Source of the DNA: an uncultured beta proteobacterium
GTDB lineage: Bacteria > Pseudomonadota > Gammaproteobacteria > Burkholderiales > Rhodocyclaceae
Reading direction: 5' to 3'
Assembly (NCBI GenBank): GCA_903917505.1
Contig: CAIXAY010000280.1
Coordinates: 1-20,771, forward strand
DNA length: 20,771 nucleotides
Below, in pieces: positions 7,899-16,079 of the stretch (within the stretch, counting starts at the first letter, position 1; every line of letters starts with the position of its first letter). The notes below the pieces were generated by a model. That model was not told where the DNA came from and did no database searches. It saw only the letters and a list, made by a program, of their open reading frames with translations. A program made the position numbers and the translations under genes.

Positions 7899-8345
7899 TC
7901 AGTGCGGCTCCTGCTCGTTGTCGCGGCGCGCCGCGAACTCATCCTGTTTCTTTTGCTCGAGCCGCCCTTCGATGGTCATTTCGCTGGCGAAATGACCATC
8001 GGATAGCGTGTCAAAGGCTTTCAGCTTCGTCTTCTGTTCGCGCCACTCGGTCTGGCCGGTGGCCGTGTGCTCGACTTGCGAAGCGACCGTGCGGCGCTGC
8101 GCATCGATGGCTTCGTCGAGGCGGTTGAGAAATTCCTGATAGTTGCGCCATTCGCTCTTCGAGATTCCGTTCTGCGCCGCCTGGCGAAATCGAATGGCAT
8201 ATTCGTCACGATACTGCTGGAGCATGGCCAGCTTGTTTTTCGCGTCGCGCTCGCTGGCGATCAATTTCGCCAGGCGCTCGGTCGCGTCGTCGGCACGAAT
8301 CTGCATCAATTCGAGGACGGTTTGGAGGGAGAAGGGCTTGGTCAT
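7899..8345 (-). CDS. fliJ: Flagellar export chaperone/stalk protein FliJ
   Basis: FliJ is the coiled-coil stalk of the export ATPase and recycles export chaperones. The 148-residue product matches in length and begins with the family-type MTKPFSLQTVLELMQIRADD. Most of the protein is a long charged heptad-like helix pair (ATERLAKLIASERDAKNKLA ... LNRLDEAIDAQRRTVASQVE) and the tail is KKQDEFAARRDNEQEPH. It follows fliI in the usual order, but a 222-bp gap containing a nested inverted repeat separates them, whereas fliI and fliJ normally nearly touch. Confidence 0.94.
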   Translation of the reverse strand: MTKPFSLQTVLELMQIRADDATERLAKLIASERDAKNKLAMLQQYRDEYAIRFRQAAQNGISKSEWRNYQEFLNRLDEAIDAQRRTVASQVEHTATGQTEWREQKTKLKAFDTLSDGHFASEMTIEGRLEQKKQDEFAARRDNEQEPH

Positions 8346-8386
8346 GACTGCGGTGAAAGTGGTCTGGACATTCTAAGCGCAATCTG

Positions 8387-8568
8387 GCGTCCTGAGTCGC
8401 TAATTCGTTGCTGAAAACTGGCGACGCAGGCGCCGTGCGGCGTCGCGATTGCTCGCCGGGTGTTCAGCCTGGCTGCGCTTCGCGCCTTGCCTGACACCTG
8501 CCTCGCCAGTTTTTCCATGCGTCTTTTCTCTTTCAGTCTCTCTTCAAGGAACCAAGGATTCAGGACGC
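8387..8568. repeat. Nested inverted repeat between fliI and fliJ (MITE/REP-like)
   Basis: The fliI-fliJ gap is bounded by a perfect 9-base inverted repeat, GCGTCCTGA at 8387-8395 and TCAGGACGC at 8560-8568. The right copy runs into the first base of the fliI stop codon. Inside it, 8414-8432 (AAAACTGGCGACGCAGGCG) pairs with 8495-8513 in 17 of 19 positions. The whole could fold into one long stem with an internal hairpin in the fliJ mRNA leader. No protein of recognisable family is encoded, although the minus strand is open in one frame (8342-8632, overlapping the fliI 3' end). Flanks share only AGCGC-like bases, so a target duplication is not convincing. Size and architecture fit a miniature non-autonomous mobile element or REP-type repeat. 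From memory, similar short sequences recur in related genomes, which I cannot verify here. Confidence 0.5.
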
Positions 8569-9989
8569 TAGCGCTGCGCGCCGAACAAGGCGAAAAGATC
8601 ATCGGCGCTGCTCGCGAAGTCGGCGCGCACATTCAGGTTTTGTTGCAGAAAGCGCTCGAAGGCGGGATAAAGCGCGATCGCCTGATCGAGCTGCGGATCG
8701 GAGCCGGCGGCGTAAGCGCCGACGCTGATCAGGTCGCGCGAGCGGGCAAAGCGCGAGTAAAGCTGCTTGAAGTGGCGGATCTGCTCGAAATGTTTCTCGT
8801 CGATCAGATTGACCATGGCGCGCGAAATCGATTGCTCGATGTCGATGGCCGGGTAATGCCCGGCGTCGGCGAGCGTGCGCGACAGCACGATGTGGCCGTC
8901 GAGGATGGCGCGCGCGGCGTCGGCGATCGGATCCTGCTGATCGTCGCCCTCGGCGAGGACAGTGTAGAAAGCGGTGATCGAACCGCCGCCGTCGATGCCG
9001 TTGCCGGCGCGTTCGACGAGTTGCGGCAGGCGGGCGAATACCGACGGCGGATAGCCGCGCGTCACCGGCGGCTCGCCGATGGCCAGCGCGATCTCGCGTT
9101 GCGCGGTGGCGAAACGCGTCAGCGAATCCATGATCAGCAGCACATGCCGGCCGCGATCGCGGAAATATTCGGCGATCGAGGTCGCGTAGGCCGCGCCTTG
9201 CAGCCGCATCAGCGGGCTGACGTCGGCCGGCGCGGCGACGACCACCGAGCGCTTCAAGCCTTCCTCGCCGAGGATCTGTTCGATGAACTCCTTCACTTCG
9301 CGGCCGCGCTCGCCGATCAGCCCGACGACGATGACTTCGGCCGAGGTGTAGCGCGCCATCATGCCGAGCAGCACGCTCTTGCCGACGCCGGAACCGGAGA
9401 AGAGGCCCATTCGTTGTCCGCGCCCGACGGTGAGCAGCGCGTTGATGGCGCGTACGCCGACATCGAGTGGCTGGTCGATCGGCGCGCGCGACATCGGGTT
9501 GACCGGACGGCTTTGCAGCGGGCAGAGGGCATCGGCCATGAGCGGCCCGTTCCTGTCGAGCGGGCGGCCGGCACCGTCGAGGATGCGGCCGAGCAGTGCA
9601 TCGCCGACCGGCAGGAGTTTGGCACGATCGACGGCGCGTCGTCTGGCCGGCGGCGGCTGGCCGGTTTTCGGCCGAACCGTCGGCGTTTCCATGGCCACCA
9701 CCTTGGCGCCCGGCGAGAGCCCATAGACATCTTCGGAAGGCATCAGGAAAAGGCGCTCGCCATTGAAACCGACGACCTCGGCCTCGATCGGCGAACCGCC
9801 GACCGGAAGGATGCGGCACGAACTGCCGAGTGGCAATTTGAGACCCGAGGCTTCCATCACCAGCCCGTTGATTCGCGTCAGGTGGCCGCACAGCAGCAGC
9901 GGGGTGGCCTGGCTCGCGGCGACGCGGCAGTTGTCGAGAAAGTCGCGCCAGGCGGCGAGGTGCTTGTCGTGTACGAGTTCGTCGCCCAT
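8568..9989 (-). CDS. fliI: Flagellum-specific export ATPase FliI
   Basis: FliI is the hexameric ATPase of the flagellar type III export machine, related to F1-beta. The 473-residue product has a beta-barrel N-domain (residues ~20-105), the catalytic domain with Walker A GSGVGKS at 199-205, the [15 protein letters not shown] segment at 223-237 carrying the catalytic-region Glu, and Walker B LLIMD at 284-288 followed by [21 protein letters not shown] helical C-terminal domain (SLTRFA-distal, [20 protein letters not shown]) completes it. A Pro/Arg-rich insertion at about 101-122 makes it a little longer than enteric FliI (~457). ATG 9989 lies 3 bases after the fliH stop. Confidence 0.98.
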   Translation of the reverse strand: MGDELVHDKHLAAWRDFLDNCRVAASQATPLLLCGHLTRINGLVMEASGLKLPLGSSCRILPVGGSPIEAEVVGFNGERLFLMPSEDVYGLSPGAKVVAMETPTVRPKTGQPPPARRRAVDRAKLLPVGDALLGRILDGAGRPLDRNGPLMADALCPLQSRPVNPMSRAPIDQPLDVGVRAINALLTVGRGQRMGLFSGSGVGKSVLLGMMARYTSAEVIVVGLIGERGREVKEFIEQILGEEGLKRSVVVAAPADVSPLMRLQGAAYATSIAEYFRDRGRHVLLIMDSLTRFATAQREIALAIGEPPVTRGYPPSVFARLPQLVERAGNGIDGGGSITAFYTVLAEGDDQQDPIADAARAILDGHIVLSRTLADAGHYPAIDIEQSISRAMVNLIDEKHFEQIRHFKQLYSRFARSRDLISVGAYAAGSDPQLDQAIALYPAFERFLQQNLNVRADFASSADDLFALFGAQR

Positions 9990-9992
9990 GGC

Positions 9993-10661
9993 TTACGGCT
10001 TGTCGGCGAGCCAATCCTGGCTGATGCCGATCGCCTCGATGACGCGCCGCCAGCGCGTTTCCAGCGTCGCATCGACTTCGCTGGCGCCGAGTTCAACGCG
10101 GCAGCCGCCGGCGGTCAGACTGGCATCTTCGATCAGTCGCCAGTTGTTGCCGGCGAGTTGATCGCCGAGTTCGGAACGAATCAGCGCCGCGTCGTCGGGG
10201 TTTACAAAGAGCGCCGGGTGGCCGAGGTGTGCGTTGAGGGTGGCCACGGCTTCCCTGACCACCGGCAACAGCAGTTCCGGCTTGACGCGCAGGCTTTGCC
10301 GCAAGACCTGGTTGGCAATTTCCACGGCGGTGGCCAGCAACTGGTCAGCGACGTTCTGGTCGATCTCTTTGATGGCCAGCTGCAAGCCCGCCACGAGCGC
10401 ATCTATCCTCGCCGCGCTCTGCCGCGCTACGGCGATTCCCTCGGCATGGCCGGCGGCGTAGCCCTGCTGGCAGGCCTCGGCACGCATGCGCTCGATCTCG
10501 GTCGCGGTCGCCAGGGTCACGGCGCTCCCTTCGCCCGGATTCGCGCCGGCCGCTTGCGCCGCCTGCGCCGAGCGCTCGGCGGCCTGTTCGGCCTCGTCGA
10601 AGGCGGCGACCTCCCAGCGCTGGTAGGCAGTCAGTTTTTCCTTGGGAACGAAGCCGGTCAT
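9993..10661 (-). CDS. fliH: Flagellar export ATPase regulator FliH
   Basis: FliH dimerises as the peripheral stalk that holds FliI and links it to FliN. The 222-residue product has an N-terminal hook-up segment with aromatic residues (FVPKEKLTAYQRWEVAAFDE, bearing the Trp implicated in docking), an Ala/Glu-rich coiled coil (residues ~24-75) with a short G-repeat (GYAAGHAEG), and a C-terminal FliH domain (VADQLLATAVEIANQVLRQS, then RVELGASEVDATLETRWRRV). Order and spacing (13 bases after fliG, 3 before fliI) support the call. The long plus-strand open frame over this region is an antisense shadow. Confidence 0.95.
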   Translation of the reverse strand: MTGFVPKEKLTAYQRWEVAAFDEAEQAAERSAQAAQAAGANPGEGSAVTLATATEIERMRAEACQQGYAAGHAEGIAVARQSAARIDALVAGLQLAIKEIDQNVADQLLATAVEIANQVLRQSLRVKPELLLPVVREAVATLNAHLGHPALFVNPDDAALIRSELGDQLAGNNWRLIEDASLTAGGCRVELGASEVDATLETRWRRVIEAIGISQDWLADKP

Positions 10662-10674
10662 TGCCGCACTGCGC

Positions 10675-11673
10675 TCAAATCATGGCCTCGCCAGCCGCCC
10701 CGCCGAGCACGATCTGGCCTTCGTCGGCCAGGCGGCGGACGATCTTGAGGATTTCCTTCTGTTCGTTCTCGACTTCGGAGAGGCGCACGGGGCCGCGCGA
10801 CTCGAGGTCTTCGCGCAACATTTCCGCGGCGCGCTGCGACATGTTCTTGAAGATCTTTTCGCGCAGGGGTTCGGACGCGCCTTTCATCGCCAGGATCAGC
10901 GAATCGGACTGGATCTCGCGCAGCAGCAACTGGATCGCGCGGTCGTCGAGGTCGAGCAGGTTCTCGAAGACGAACATCTCGTCGAGGATGCGCTGCGCGA
11001 GGTCGGGGTCGTATTCGCGGATTGAATCGACCACCGTGGTCTCGTTGGCCGTACCCATGAAATTGAGGATCTCGGCGACCGAGCGCACGCCGCCCATCGC
11101 CGATTTCTTGATGTTGGCCGAACCCGAAAGCAGGCGCAGCATCACGTCGTTCAGTTCCTTGAGCGCTTCCGGCTGGATGCCCTCGAGCGTCGCGATGCGC
11201 AGCACGACGTCGTTGCGCACGCGCTCGGTGAAGTGGTTGAGTATGTCGCTGGCATGGTCGTTCTCGAGGTGCACGAGGATGGTGGCGATGATCTGCGGGT
11301 GTTCGTTGCGGATCAGGTCGGCGACCGTCGCGGCGTCCATCCATTTCAGGCCCTCGATGCCATTGGTATCGCCACCCTGGAGGATGCGCGATATGAGGTT
11401 GGCCGCCTTGTCGTCGCCGAGCGCCTTGGTCAGCACCGAGCGCACGTAGGCGTCGGTATCGACGTGCACCGCCGCCGATTCGCGCGCCGTCTTCTGGAAA
11501 TCCGCGAGCACATCCTCGACCTTGGCGCGCGGCACCGATTTCAACGCGGCGATGGCGTGGCCGAGCTTCTGCACTTCCTTCGGACTGAGCTGCTTGAGCA
11601 CTTCGGAAGCGAAGTCTTCGCCCAGCGCGATGAGGAGGATCGCGCTTCTTTCGACGCCGTCCTCAATTGGCAT
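10675..11673 (-). CDS. fliG: Flagellar motor switch protein FliG
   Basis: FliG sits on the MS ring and its C-terminal domain takes torque from MotA. The 332-residue product has the expected length and order: N-terminal FliF-binding domain (SAILLIALGEDFASEVLKQL), middle domain (HPQIIATILVHLENDHASDI), and C-terminal domain with DEMFVFENLLDLDDRAIQLL and LILAMKGASEPLREKIFKNM. The conserved charged residues of the torque helix are present (DDR, K, EPLREK) and MSQRAAEMLREDLESRGPVR follows. The start ATG (11673) lies 11 bases inside the end of fliF, so FliF and FliG are coupled at the translational level. Confidence 0.98.
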   Translation of the reverse strand: MPIEDGVERSAILLIALGEDFASEVLKQLSPKEVQKLGHAIAALKSVPRAKVEDVLADFQKTARESAAVHVDTDAYVRSVLTKALGDDKAANLISRILQGGDTNGIEGLKWMDAATVADLIRNEHPQIIATILVHLENDHASDILNHFTERVRNDVVLRIATLEGIQPEALKELNDVMLRLLSGSANIKKSAMGGVRSVAEILNFMGTANETTVVDSIREYDPDLAQRILDEMFVFENLLDLDDRAIQLLLREIQSDSLILAMKGASEPLREKIFKNMSQRAAEMLREDLESRGPVRLSEVENEQKEILKIVRRLADEGQIVLGGAAGEAMI

Positions 11674-13327
11674 TGGCGCCCGTCCAATCCTTGATGATGT
11701 TGGCGACGACCTTCGGATCGCGCTCGGCGAGTTCGCGCGCCTGCCCGAGCTTGCGCTCCAGCGTTTCCGCCGCGGACGGCGTCTGATCCTCTTCGTCGCC
11801 GACGATGTCGATGCGGCCGCCCAGCCTGGAGCCCGGCGGCGGCGCCTGCATCATCGTCCTGACCAGCGGCATGATGACCTTGAGCAGCAGGTAGGCGAGA
11901 ATGCCGGCGATCGCCGCGTACTTGAACAGTTCCTTGAGCAGCGCCAGGATCTCGGGATCCTTCCAGAGCGGGATGGACGTTTCGTTGCGGTCGACCACGG
12001 AAAATGGCGCGTTGGCCACCGAGACCGTATCGCCGCGCTCCTTGTTGAATCCCAGGGCTTCGCGAACGAGATCGTTGATCGATTTGAGTTCGACGTCGGA
12101 GAGCGGCTTGCCCGCGCCCTTGGCGTCCTTGCGGTAGTTGATCACCACCGCCGCCGACAGGCGCTTGATCGTGCCGACCGATTGCTTGGTGTGACGGATC
12201 GTCTTGTCGACTTCGTAATTGATCGTCGAATCCTTGCGCGTGCTCGACGGCGCCTGCGCTGCCGCGGCACTGCTCGTTCCGGTCGTGGCGCCTGTCCCGG
12301 CCGCGGGCGCCGGCGTCAGCGCGGCGGTGCCGGGAACCGGCGGCTGGTTGCTCAGCGCGCCGGGCACACCCTGCGCCCCGGCACCGCCGTTGATCGATTC
12401 GCTGGTCTGCTGGCTGCGCATGGTGACGTCGGCCGGCGTGGTATTCGGACGGTGCGTTTCGGCGGTCTGCTCGCTTTGCGAGAAATCGACGTCGGCGGCA
12501 ACCTGGACGCGGGCGTTGCCGGGTCCGACGATGGGCGCAAGGATGTCGCCCACGCGCTGGATGGCGCTCGCCTCGATCTCACGCACATACTTGATTTGCG
12601 TCGGGTCGAGACCGGCGTCGAGCATCGGGCTCTTCAATTGCGAGAGCAGGGCGCCGCTCTGGTCGATGATGGTCACGCCGGCGACCGAAAGGTTGGGCAC
12701 GCTGGCGGCGACGAGGTTCTGGATGCCGGCAATCTGCGAGGGATCGAGCAGACGGCCGGGATACAGGTCGAGCAGGACGGAAGCCGAGGGCTTCAAATCC
12801 TCGCGCACGAACACCGTCGGCTTGGGGATCGCCAGATGCACGCGCGCCGCCTGCACCGCGCCGATCGACTGGATCGTGCGCGACAACTCGCCTTCGAGGC
12901 CGCGCTGGTAATTGACCTGCTCGGCAAACTGGCTGACGCCGAACTTCTGGTTTTCCATCAGTTCGAAACCGACCCCGCCGCCCTTGGGCAAGCCTTGCGC
13001 CGCAAGGCGCAGACGGACCTCGTGCACCCTGCTGCCGGGAACCAGGATAGCCCCGCCGCTTTCGTTAAACTTGTAGGGGACGTTCAATTGCTCGAGCGAA
13101 GCGATGATGGCGCCGCCGTCGCGCTCGGAGATATTGGAGAAGAGGACGCGGTAATCGGCCTGCTTGATCCAGGCACTGCTCGCCACCACCAGTGCAATGG
13201 CCGCGGCGATGGCCACCATCAGCAGCACCTTCTGCTGGTTCGACAGGCGTGTCAGCGCATAGCGCAGGCGATCAGTCAGATTGTCTGGGCCGGCTGGTAC
13301 TCTGGTCGTATTTGCGGGTGCCGCCAT
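11663..13327 (-). CDS. fliF: Flagellar MS-ring protein FliF
   Basis: FliF forms the inner-membrane MS ring and the housing of the export gate. The 554-residue product has an N-terminal membrane helix (residues ~34-53, VLLMVAIAAAIALVVASSAW). The ring-building motifs follow (ADYRVLFSNISERDGGAIIA; YQRGLEGELSRTIQSIGAVQ; ARVHLAIPKPTVFV), then a low-complexity Ala/Pro/Gly/Thr loop around 305-360, and a second membrane helix (YAAIAGILAYLLLKVIMPLV). The cytoplasmic tail (LAERDPKVVANIIKDW) binds FliG. The ATG at 13327 is the first gene of the 13-gene minus-strand operon. Its usual upstream partner fliE is not next to it but lies 2.7 kb away on the other strand. Confidence 0.97.
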   Translation of the reverse strand: MAAPANTTRVPAGPDNLTDRLRYALTRLSNQQKVLLMVAIAAAIALVVASSAWIKQADYRVLFSNISERDGGAIIASLEQLNVPYKFNESGGAILVPGSRVHEVRLRLAAQGLPKGGGVGFELMENQKFGVSQFAEQVNYQRGLEGELSRTIQSIGAVQAARVHLAIPKPTVFVREDLKPSASVLLDLYPGRLLDPSQIAGIQNLVAASVPNLSVAGVTIIDQSGALLSQLKSPMLDAGLDPTQIKYVREIEASAIQRVGDILAPIVGPGNARVQVAADVDFSQSEQTAETHRPNTTPADVTMRSQQTSESINGGAGAQGVPGALSNQPPVPGTAALTPAPAAGTGATTGTSSAAAAQAPSSTRKDSTINYEVDKTIRHTKQSVGTIKRLSAAVVINYRKDAKGAGKPLSDVELKSINDLVREALGFNKERGDTVSVANAPFSVVDRNETSIPLWKDPEILALLKELFKYAAIAGILAYLLLKVIMPLVRTMMQAPPPGSRLGGRIDIVGDEEDQTPSAAETLERKLGQARELAERDPKVVANIIKDWTGANAN

Positions 13328-13362
13328 GCTTGCGATGATCTGTGATTGACGCGATTAATCAA

Positions 13363-13377
13363 GCAAGAGAAGTGCTC
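13363..13377 (-). promoter_or_regulatory. Possible weak sigma-54 promoter for fliF operon
   Basis: Read on the minus strand the 15 bases are GAGCACTTCTCTTGC. They match the -12 TTGC and the GCAC of the -24 element with the correct spacing, but the invariant -24 GG is AG. The predicted start, near 13351, would give a leader of about 24 bases before the fliF ATG. Its position directly upstream of an operon normally controlled by FleR/sigma-54 is suggestive, while the GG mismatch is a serious weakness. Confidence 0.3.
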
Positions 13378-13426
13378 AAAATTATTCTACTATTGTATCT
13401 GTTAATTGCACGGGATTTTCCACCGA

Positions 13427-14638
13427 ATGAACGAGGCATCCCAAACAGCCGTCCCGGACGCCAAGGCGCAGGAGTTGCAGCACGCCTTCGATGTCTTCAA
13501 CAAGGTGTCGCTGGAACTCACGCAGGCTTACGAAGGACTGCAGGGCCGTGTCGAATCGCTGACCGCCGAACTGGCCGTGGCCAACGGCGAATTGCTGCGC
13601 CAGTACCAAGAGAAGGAGGCGCTGTCCGAACGCCTGTCGCTCCTGCTCAATGCCTTGCCGGCCGGGGTGGTGGTGCTCGACAGCATGGCCGCGGTCAGCG
13701 AAGCCAACCCGGTCGCGCAACAACTGCTCGGCCCGGCGATCCTCGGCTGCGACTGGCCGGCGCTGGCCGCGGCAAAACTGGTTCGCACCGACGCGCCGGA
13801 CGAATGGCAGCTCGACACGCGCCGCGTCGCCATCGCCGAGAGCCCGCTCGATTCGACCGGCGGACGCCTGTTGCTGATTCACGACATTACGGTCGCGCAT
13901 GAGCTCAAAGCCGATGTCGAGCGCAACCAGCGTCTCGCGGCGATGGGCGAAATGGCCGCTTCGCTGGCGCACCAGTTGCGCACGCCGCTGGCCACCGCCT
14001 TGCTGTACAGCGCCAACCTGGCCCAGCCGGATCTTTCCGATGCGGCGCGCACGCGCTTCGCCGGCAAGGCCGCCGAGCAGCTGCGGCGCCTGGAGCGGCT
14101 GATCCAGGACGTGCTGCTGTTCGCGCGCGGCGAGAGCCTCGGCCGGGATATTATTCTGGTGGCATCGTTGCTGGCGGACGCGGCTCAGACGATGGAACCC
14201 TTGTGCCTTGAACGCAACGTCAGATTCTCCGTCACTTGCGCCGCTGCTGACTCTATAATCACGGGAAGCCGCAAAGCGCTCGGCGGTGCGCTCCTGAATC
14301 TGCTCGAGAACGCCTTGCAGGCCTGCGAAGGGCGCAGCGCGGCAGGCGCCGAGGTCAGCCTGAGCGCGACGCTTGCCGGGTCGCAGTTGCGCCTGAGCGT
14401 GCGCGACAGCGGCGCCGGCATCGCGCCCGAGGCGCAGGCAAGGATTTTCGAACCGTTCTTTACCACCCGCGGCCAGGGCACCGGGCTCGGCCTGGCGATT
14501 GCGCTCGGCGTCGCCCGCGCCCATGGCGGCGGCATAGAGATCAGCTCGGCGCCGGGGCAGGGGTCGGAATTCATCATGCTGCTGCCGGTCGCCAAGGCCG
14601 CGGCGAACGAAGCGAACGAACAGGCAACGAAAAAATAA
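13427..14638 (+). CDS. fleS: Soluble sensor histidine kinase, FleS/FlrB type
   Basis: This kinase would phosphorylate the adjacent FleR to switch on mid-class flagellar genes. From ATG 13427 (MNEASQTAVPDAK) it has 403 residues and no membrane helix, like Pseudomonas FleS. The layout is an N-terminal coiled coil (~20-72), a PAS-like segment (~73-158), a HisKA box with the phospho-acceptor His182 (SLAHQLRTPLA), an N box (LLNLLENALQAC, ~289-300), a G1 box DSGAGI (~327-332), an F box FEPFFTT and a G2 box GTGLGLAIA. A TTG at 13406 would add seven residues; neither start has a strong Shine-Dalgarno. Its TAA overlaps the fleR ATG by one base (TAATG). It is divergent from fliF across about 99 bp. The sensed signal is unknown. 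Confidence 0.9.
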   Translation: MNEASQTAVPDAKAQELQHAFDVFNKVSLELTQAYEGLQGRVESLTAELAVANGELLRQYQEKEALSERLSLLLNALPAGVVVLDSMAAVSEANPVAQQLLGPAILGCDWPALAAAKLVRTDAPDEWQLDTRRVAIAESPLDSTGGRLLLIHDITVAHELKADVERNQRLAAMGEMAASLAHQLRTPLATALLYSANLAQPDLSDAARTRFAGKAAEQLRRLERLIQDVLLFARGESLGRDIILVASLLADAAQTMEPLCLERNVRFSVTCAAADSIITGSRKALGGALLNLLENALQACEGRSAAGAEVSLSATLAGSQLRLSVRDSGAGIAPEAQARIFEPFFTTRGQGTGLGLAIALGVARAHGGGIEISSAPGQGSEFIMLLPVAKAAANEANEQATKK

Positions 14639-16017
14639 TGGCTCAAGGATTGCCGGTACTGGTCGTCGAAGACGACAGCAATTTGCGCGAAGCGGTCTGC
14701 GATACGCTCGAACTCGCCGGGCAGGCGGTGGTCTCGGCCGGCGGCGGCGAGGAAGCGCTCAGGCTGCTCGATGCGCAGGCCGTGGCGCTGGTGGTCAGCG
14801 ACGTGCGCATGATGCCGATGGATGGCATCGCGCTGCTCAAGGAGATACGCAGCCGCCTGCCGCACTTGCCGGTCGTGCTGATGACCGCTTATGCCGATGT
14901 CGATCGGGCCGTCGAAGCGATGCGCTGCGGCGCCTGCGACTTCCTGCTCAAGCCTTTCGAACCGAAAGCGCTGCTCGAGCACGTGGCCCGCTATCGCCTG
15001 CCGGAAGCGCTCGATGAAGACCGCGTCGTGGCCAAGGATCCGGTCAGCCGCAATCTGTTTTCGCTGGCCGCGCGCGTCGCGCAGACCGACACGACGGTCC
15101 TCCTGGCCGGTGAGAGCGGCGTCGGCAAGGAAGTGGTCGCCCGCTACATCCATAACCATTCGGCGCGCCGCGCCGGCCCTTTCGTCGCCATCAATTGCGC
15201 GGCGATTCCCGACAACCTGCTCGAAGCGACGCTGTTCGGTTACGAAAAAGGCGCTTTTACCGGCGCCCAGCAGGCCCAGGCCGGCAAGTTCGAACAGGCG
15301 CAGAACGGCACGCTGCTGCTCGACGAAGTCACCGAGATGCCGCTCGGGCTGCAGGCCAAGCTCTTGCGCGTTCTGCAGGAGCGCGAAGTCGAGCGGGTCG
15401 GCGGCAAGAAACCGATCGCGCTCGACATCCGCATCATCGCGACTTCCAATCGTGATATCGCCGAAGCCGTGGCCAAGGGCGCTTTCCGCGAAGACGTCTA
15501 TTACCGGCTCAATGTCTTCCCGCTCCTGATTCCGGCCTTGCGCCAGCGCTGCGAGGACATCGTCCCGCTGGCGCGGCAATTTCTCGCCGAGCACGGCGGC
15601 CGTTCGGGCCGCACCGGCCTGCACCTGTCGCCGGCGGCCGAAGCGGCATTGCGGGCCCATGCCTGGCCGGGCAACGTGCGCGAATTGGAAAACGTCATGC
15701 AGCGGGCGGTGATTTTTGCCGCCGGCGACCTCGTCGAAGTCGATGCCCTGCACCTGACGGTGTCGGCCTTGCCGGCCGCCAGCCCGAACTCGGCGATTAT
15801 CGTCGCGGCCGCCGGACAGACGCCAGTCGCCCCGCTGCTGCCGAGCGGCGGGCAAAAGACCGACAATATGCGCGATCTCGAGCGCTTGCATATCCTCGAG
15901 ACGCTGGCCGCGGTCGGCGGTTCGCGCAAGCTTGCCGGCGAACGCCTCGGGATGTCGGAACGAACCTTGCGGCACAAGCTCAAACAGTACCGTGACGACG
16001 GCTTGCTCAAGGATTGA
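14638..16017 (+). CDS. fleR: Sigma-54-dependent response regulator, FleR/FlrC type
   Basis: The 459-residue product is an NtrC-class activator. The receiver domain (1-~120) has the acidic pair E11/D12/D13, phospho-acceptor D55 (VVSDVRM), T83 and K105 (LLKPFEP). The AAA+ domain has Walker A GESGVGKE at 158-165, the sigma-54-contact GAFTGA at 205-210, Walker B GTLLLDE at 224-230, and the arginine-finger region (FREDVYYRLNVFPL). The C-terminus is a Fis-type helix-turn-helix (SRKLAGERLGMSERTLRHKL). All activation motifs are intact, so it should be able to open sigma-54 promoters. An excellent one starts 16 bases after its stop codon, upstream of fliE. Pairing with FleS and flagellar context make the FleR call strong; plain NtrC is excluded by context only. 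Confidence 0.93.
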   Translation: MAQGLPVLVVEDDSNLREAVCDTLELAGQAVVSAGGGEEALRLLDAQAVALVVSDVRMMPMDGIALLKEIRSRLPHLPVVLMTAYADVDRAVEAMRCGACDFLLKPFEPKALLEHVARYRLPEALDEDRVVAKDPVSRNLFSLAARVAQTDTTVLLAGESGVGKEVVARYIHNHSARRAGPFVAINCAAIPDNLLEATLFGYEKGAFTGAQQAQAGKFEQAQNGTLLLDEVTEMPLGLQAKLLRVLQEREVERVGGKKPIALDIRIIATSNRDIAEAVAKGAFREDVYYRLNVFPLLIPALRQRCEDIVPLARQFLAEHGGRSGRTGLHLSPAAEAALRAHAWPGNVRELENVMQRAVIFAAGDLVEVDALHLTVSALPAASPNSAIIVAAAGQTPVAPLLPSGGQKTDNMRDLERLHILETLAAVGGSRKLAGERLGMSERTLRHKLKQYRDDGLLKD

Positions 16018-16032
16018 AGGAAAGGGTTTATC

Positions 16033-16047
16033 TGGCGCGCTTTTTGC
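16033..16047 (+). promoter_or_regulatory. Sigma-54 promoter (-24/-12) of fliE
   Basis: The 15 bases TGGCGCGCTTTTTGC match the consensus TGGCRCG-N4-TTGC at every fixed position, and the GG and GC dinucleotides are separated by 10 bases as required. Transcription should begin near 16059, giving a leader of about 21 bases before the fliE ATG. The site sits between the fleR stop and fliE, the natural target of FleR. I cannot define FleR binding sites. Confidence 0.85.
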
Positions 16048-16069
16048 GTTATCTTGGCTAGGCGTGATT

Positions 16070-16076
16070 GGAGAAG
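16070..16076 (+). promoter_or_regulatory. Shine-Dalgarno that fixes the fliE start
   Basis: GGAGAAG lies 3 bases before ATG 16080 (core GGAG 6 bases upstream). It overlaps the alternative in-frame TTG at 16068, which therefore cannot be the real start. Confidence 0.75.
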
Positions 16077-16079
16077 CGA

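Noticed and set aside
7832..7942. N-terminal extension of fliK up to 7942
   Set aside because: It would overlap fliJ by 44 bases and adds Arg/Ser-rich residues unlike FliK. ATG 7831 has a usable ribosome site.
8460..10748. 762-codon open frame on the plus strand across fliI and fliH
   Set aside because: It is antisense to fliI and fliH, which have full family motifs on the minus strand. Its translation is Arg/Asp/Gly-rich without recognisable domains, as expected of a high-GC shadow frame.
11522..13345. 607-codon open frame on the plus strand across fliF
   Set aside because: It is antisense to a well-supported fliF. Composition is Arg/Ala/Asp-rich with no motif, so it is a GC-driven shadow.
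13345..13395. Sigma-70 promoter for fleS using TTGACG near 13346
   Set aside because: No -10 hexamer of reasonable quality lies 16-18 bases downstream. The AT-rich stretch further on has no matching -35.
14185..15975. 596-codon open frame on the minus strand across fleS and fleR
   Set aside because: It is antisense to two genes with all catalytic motifs in place, and its translation shows no domain.
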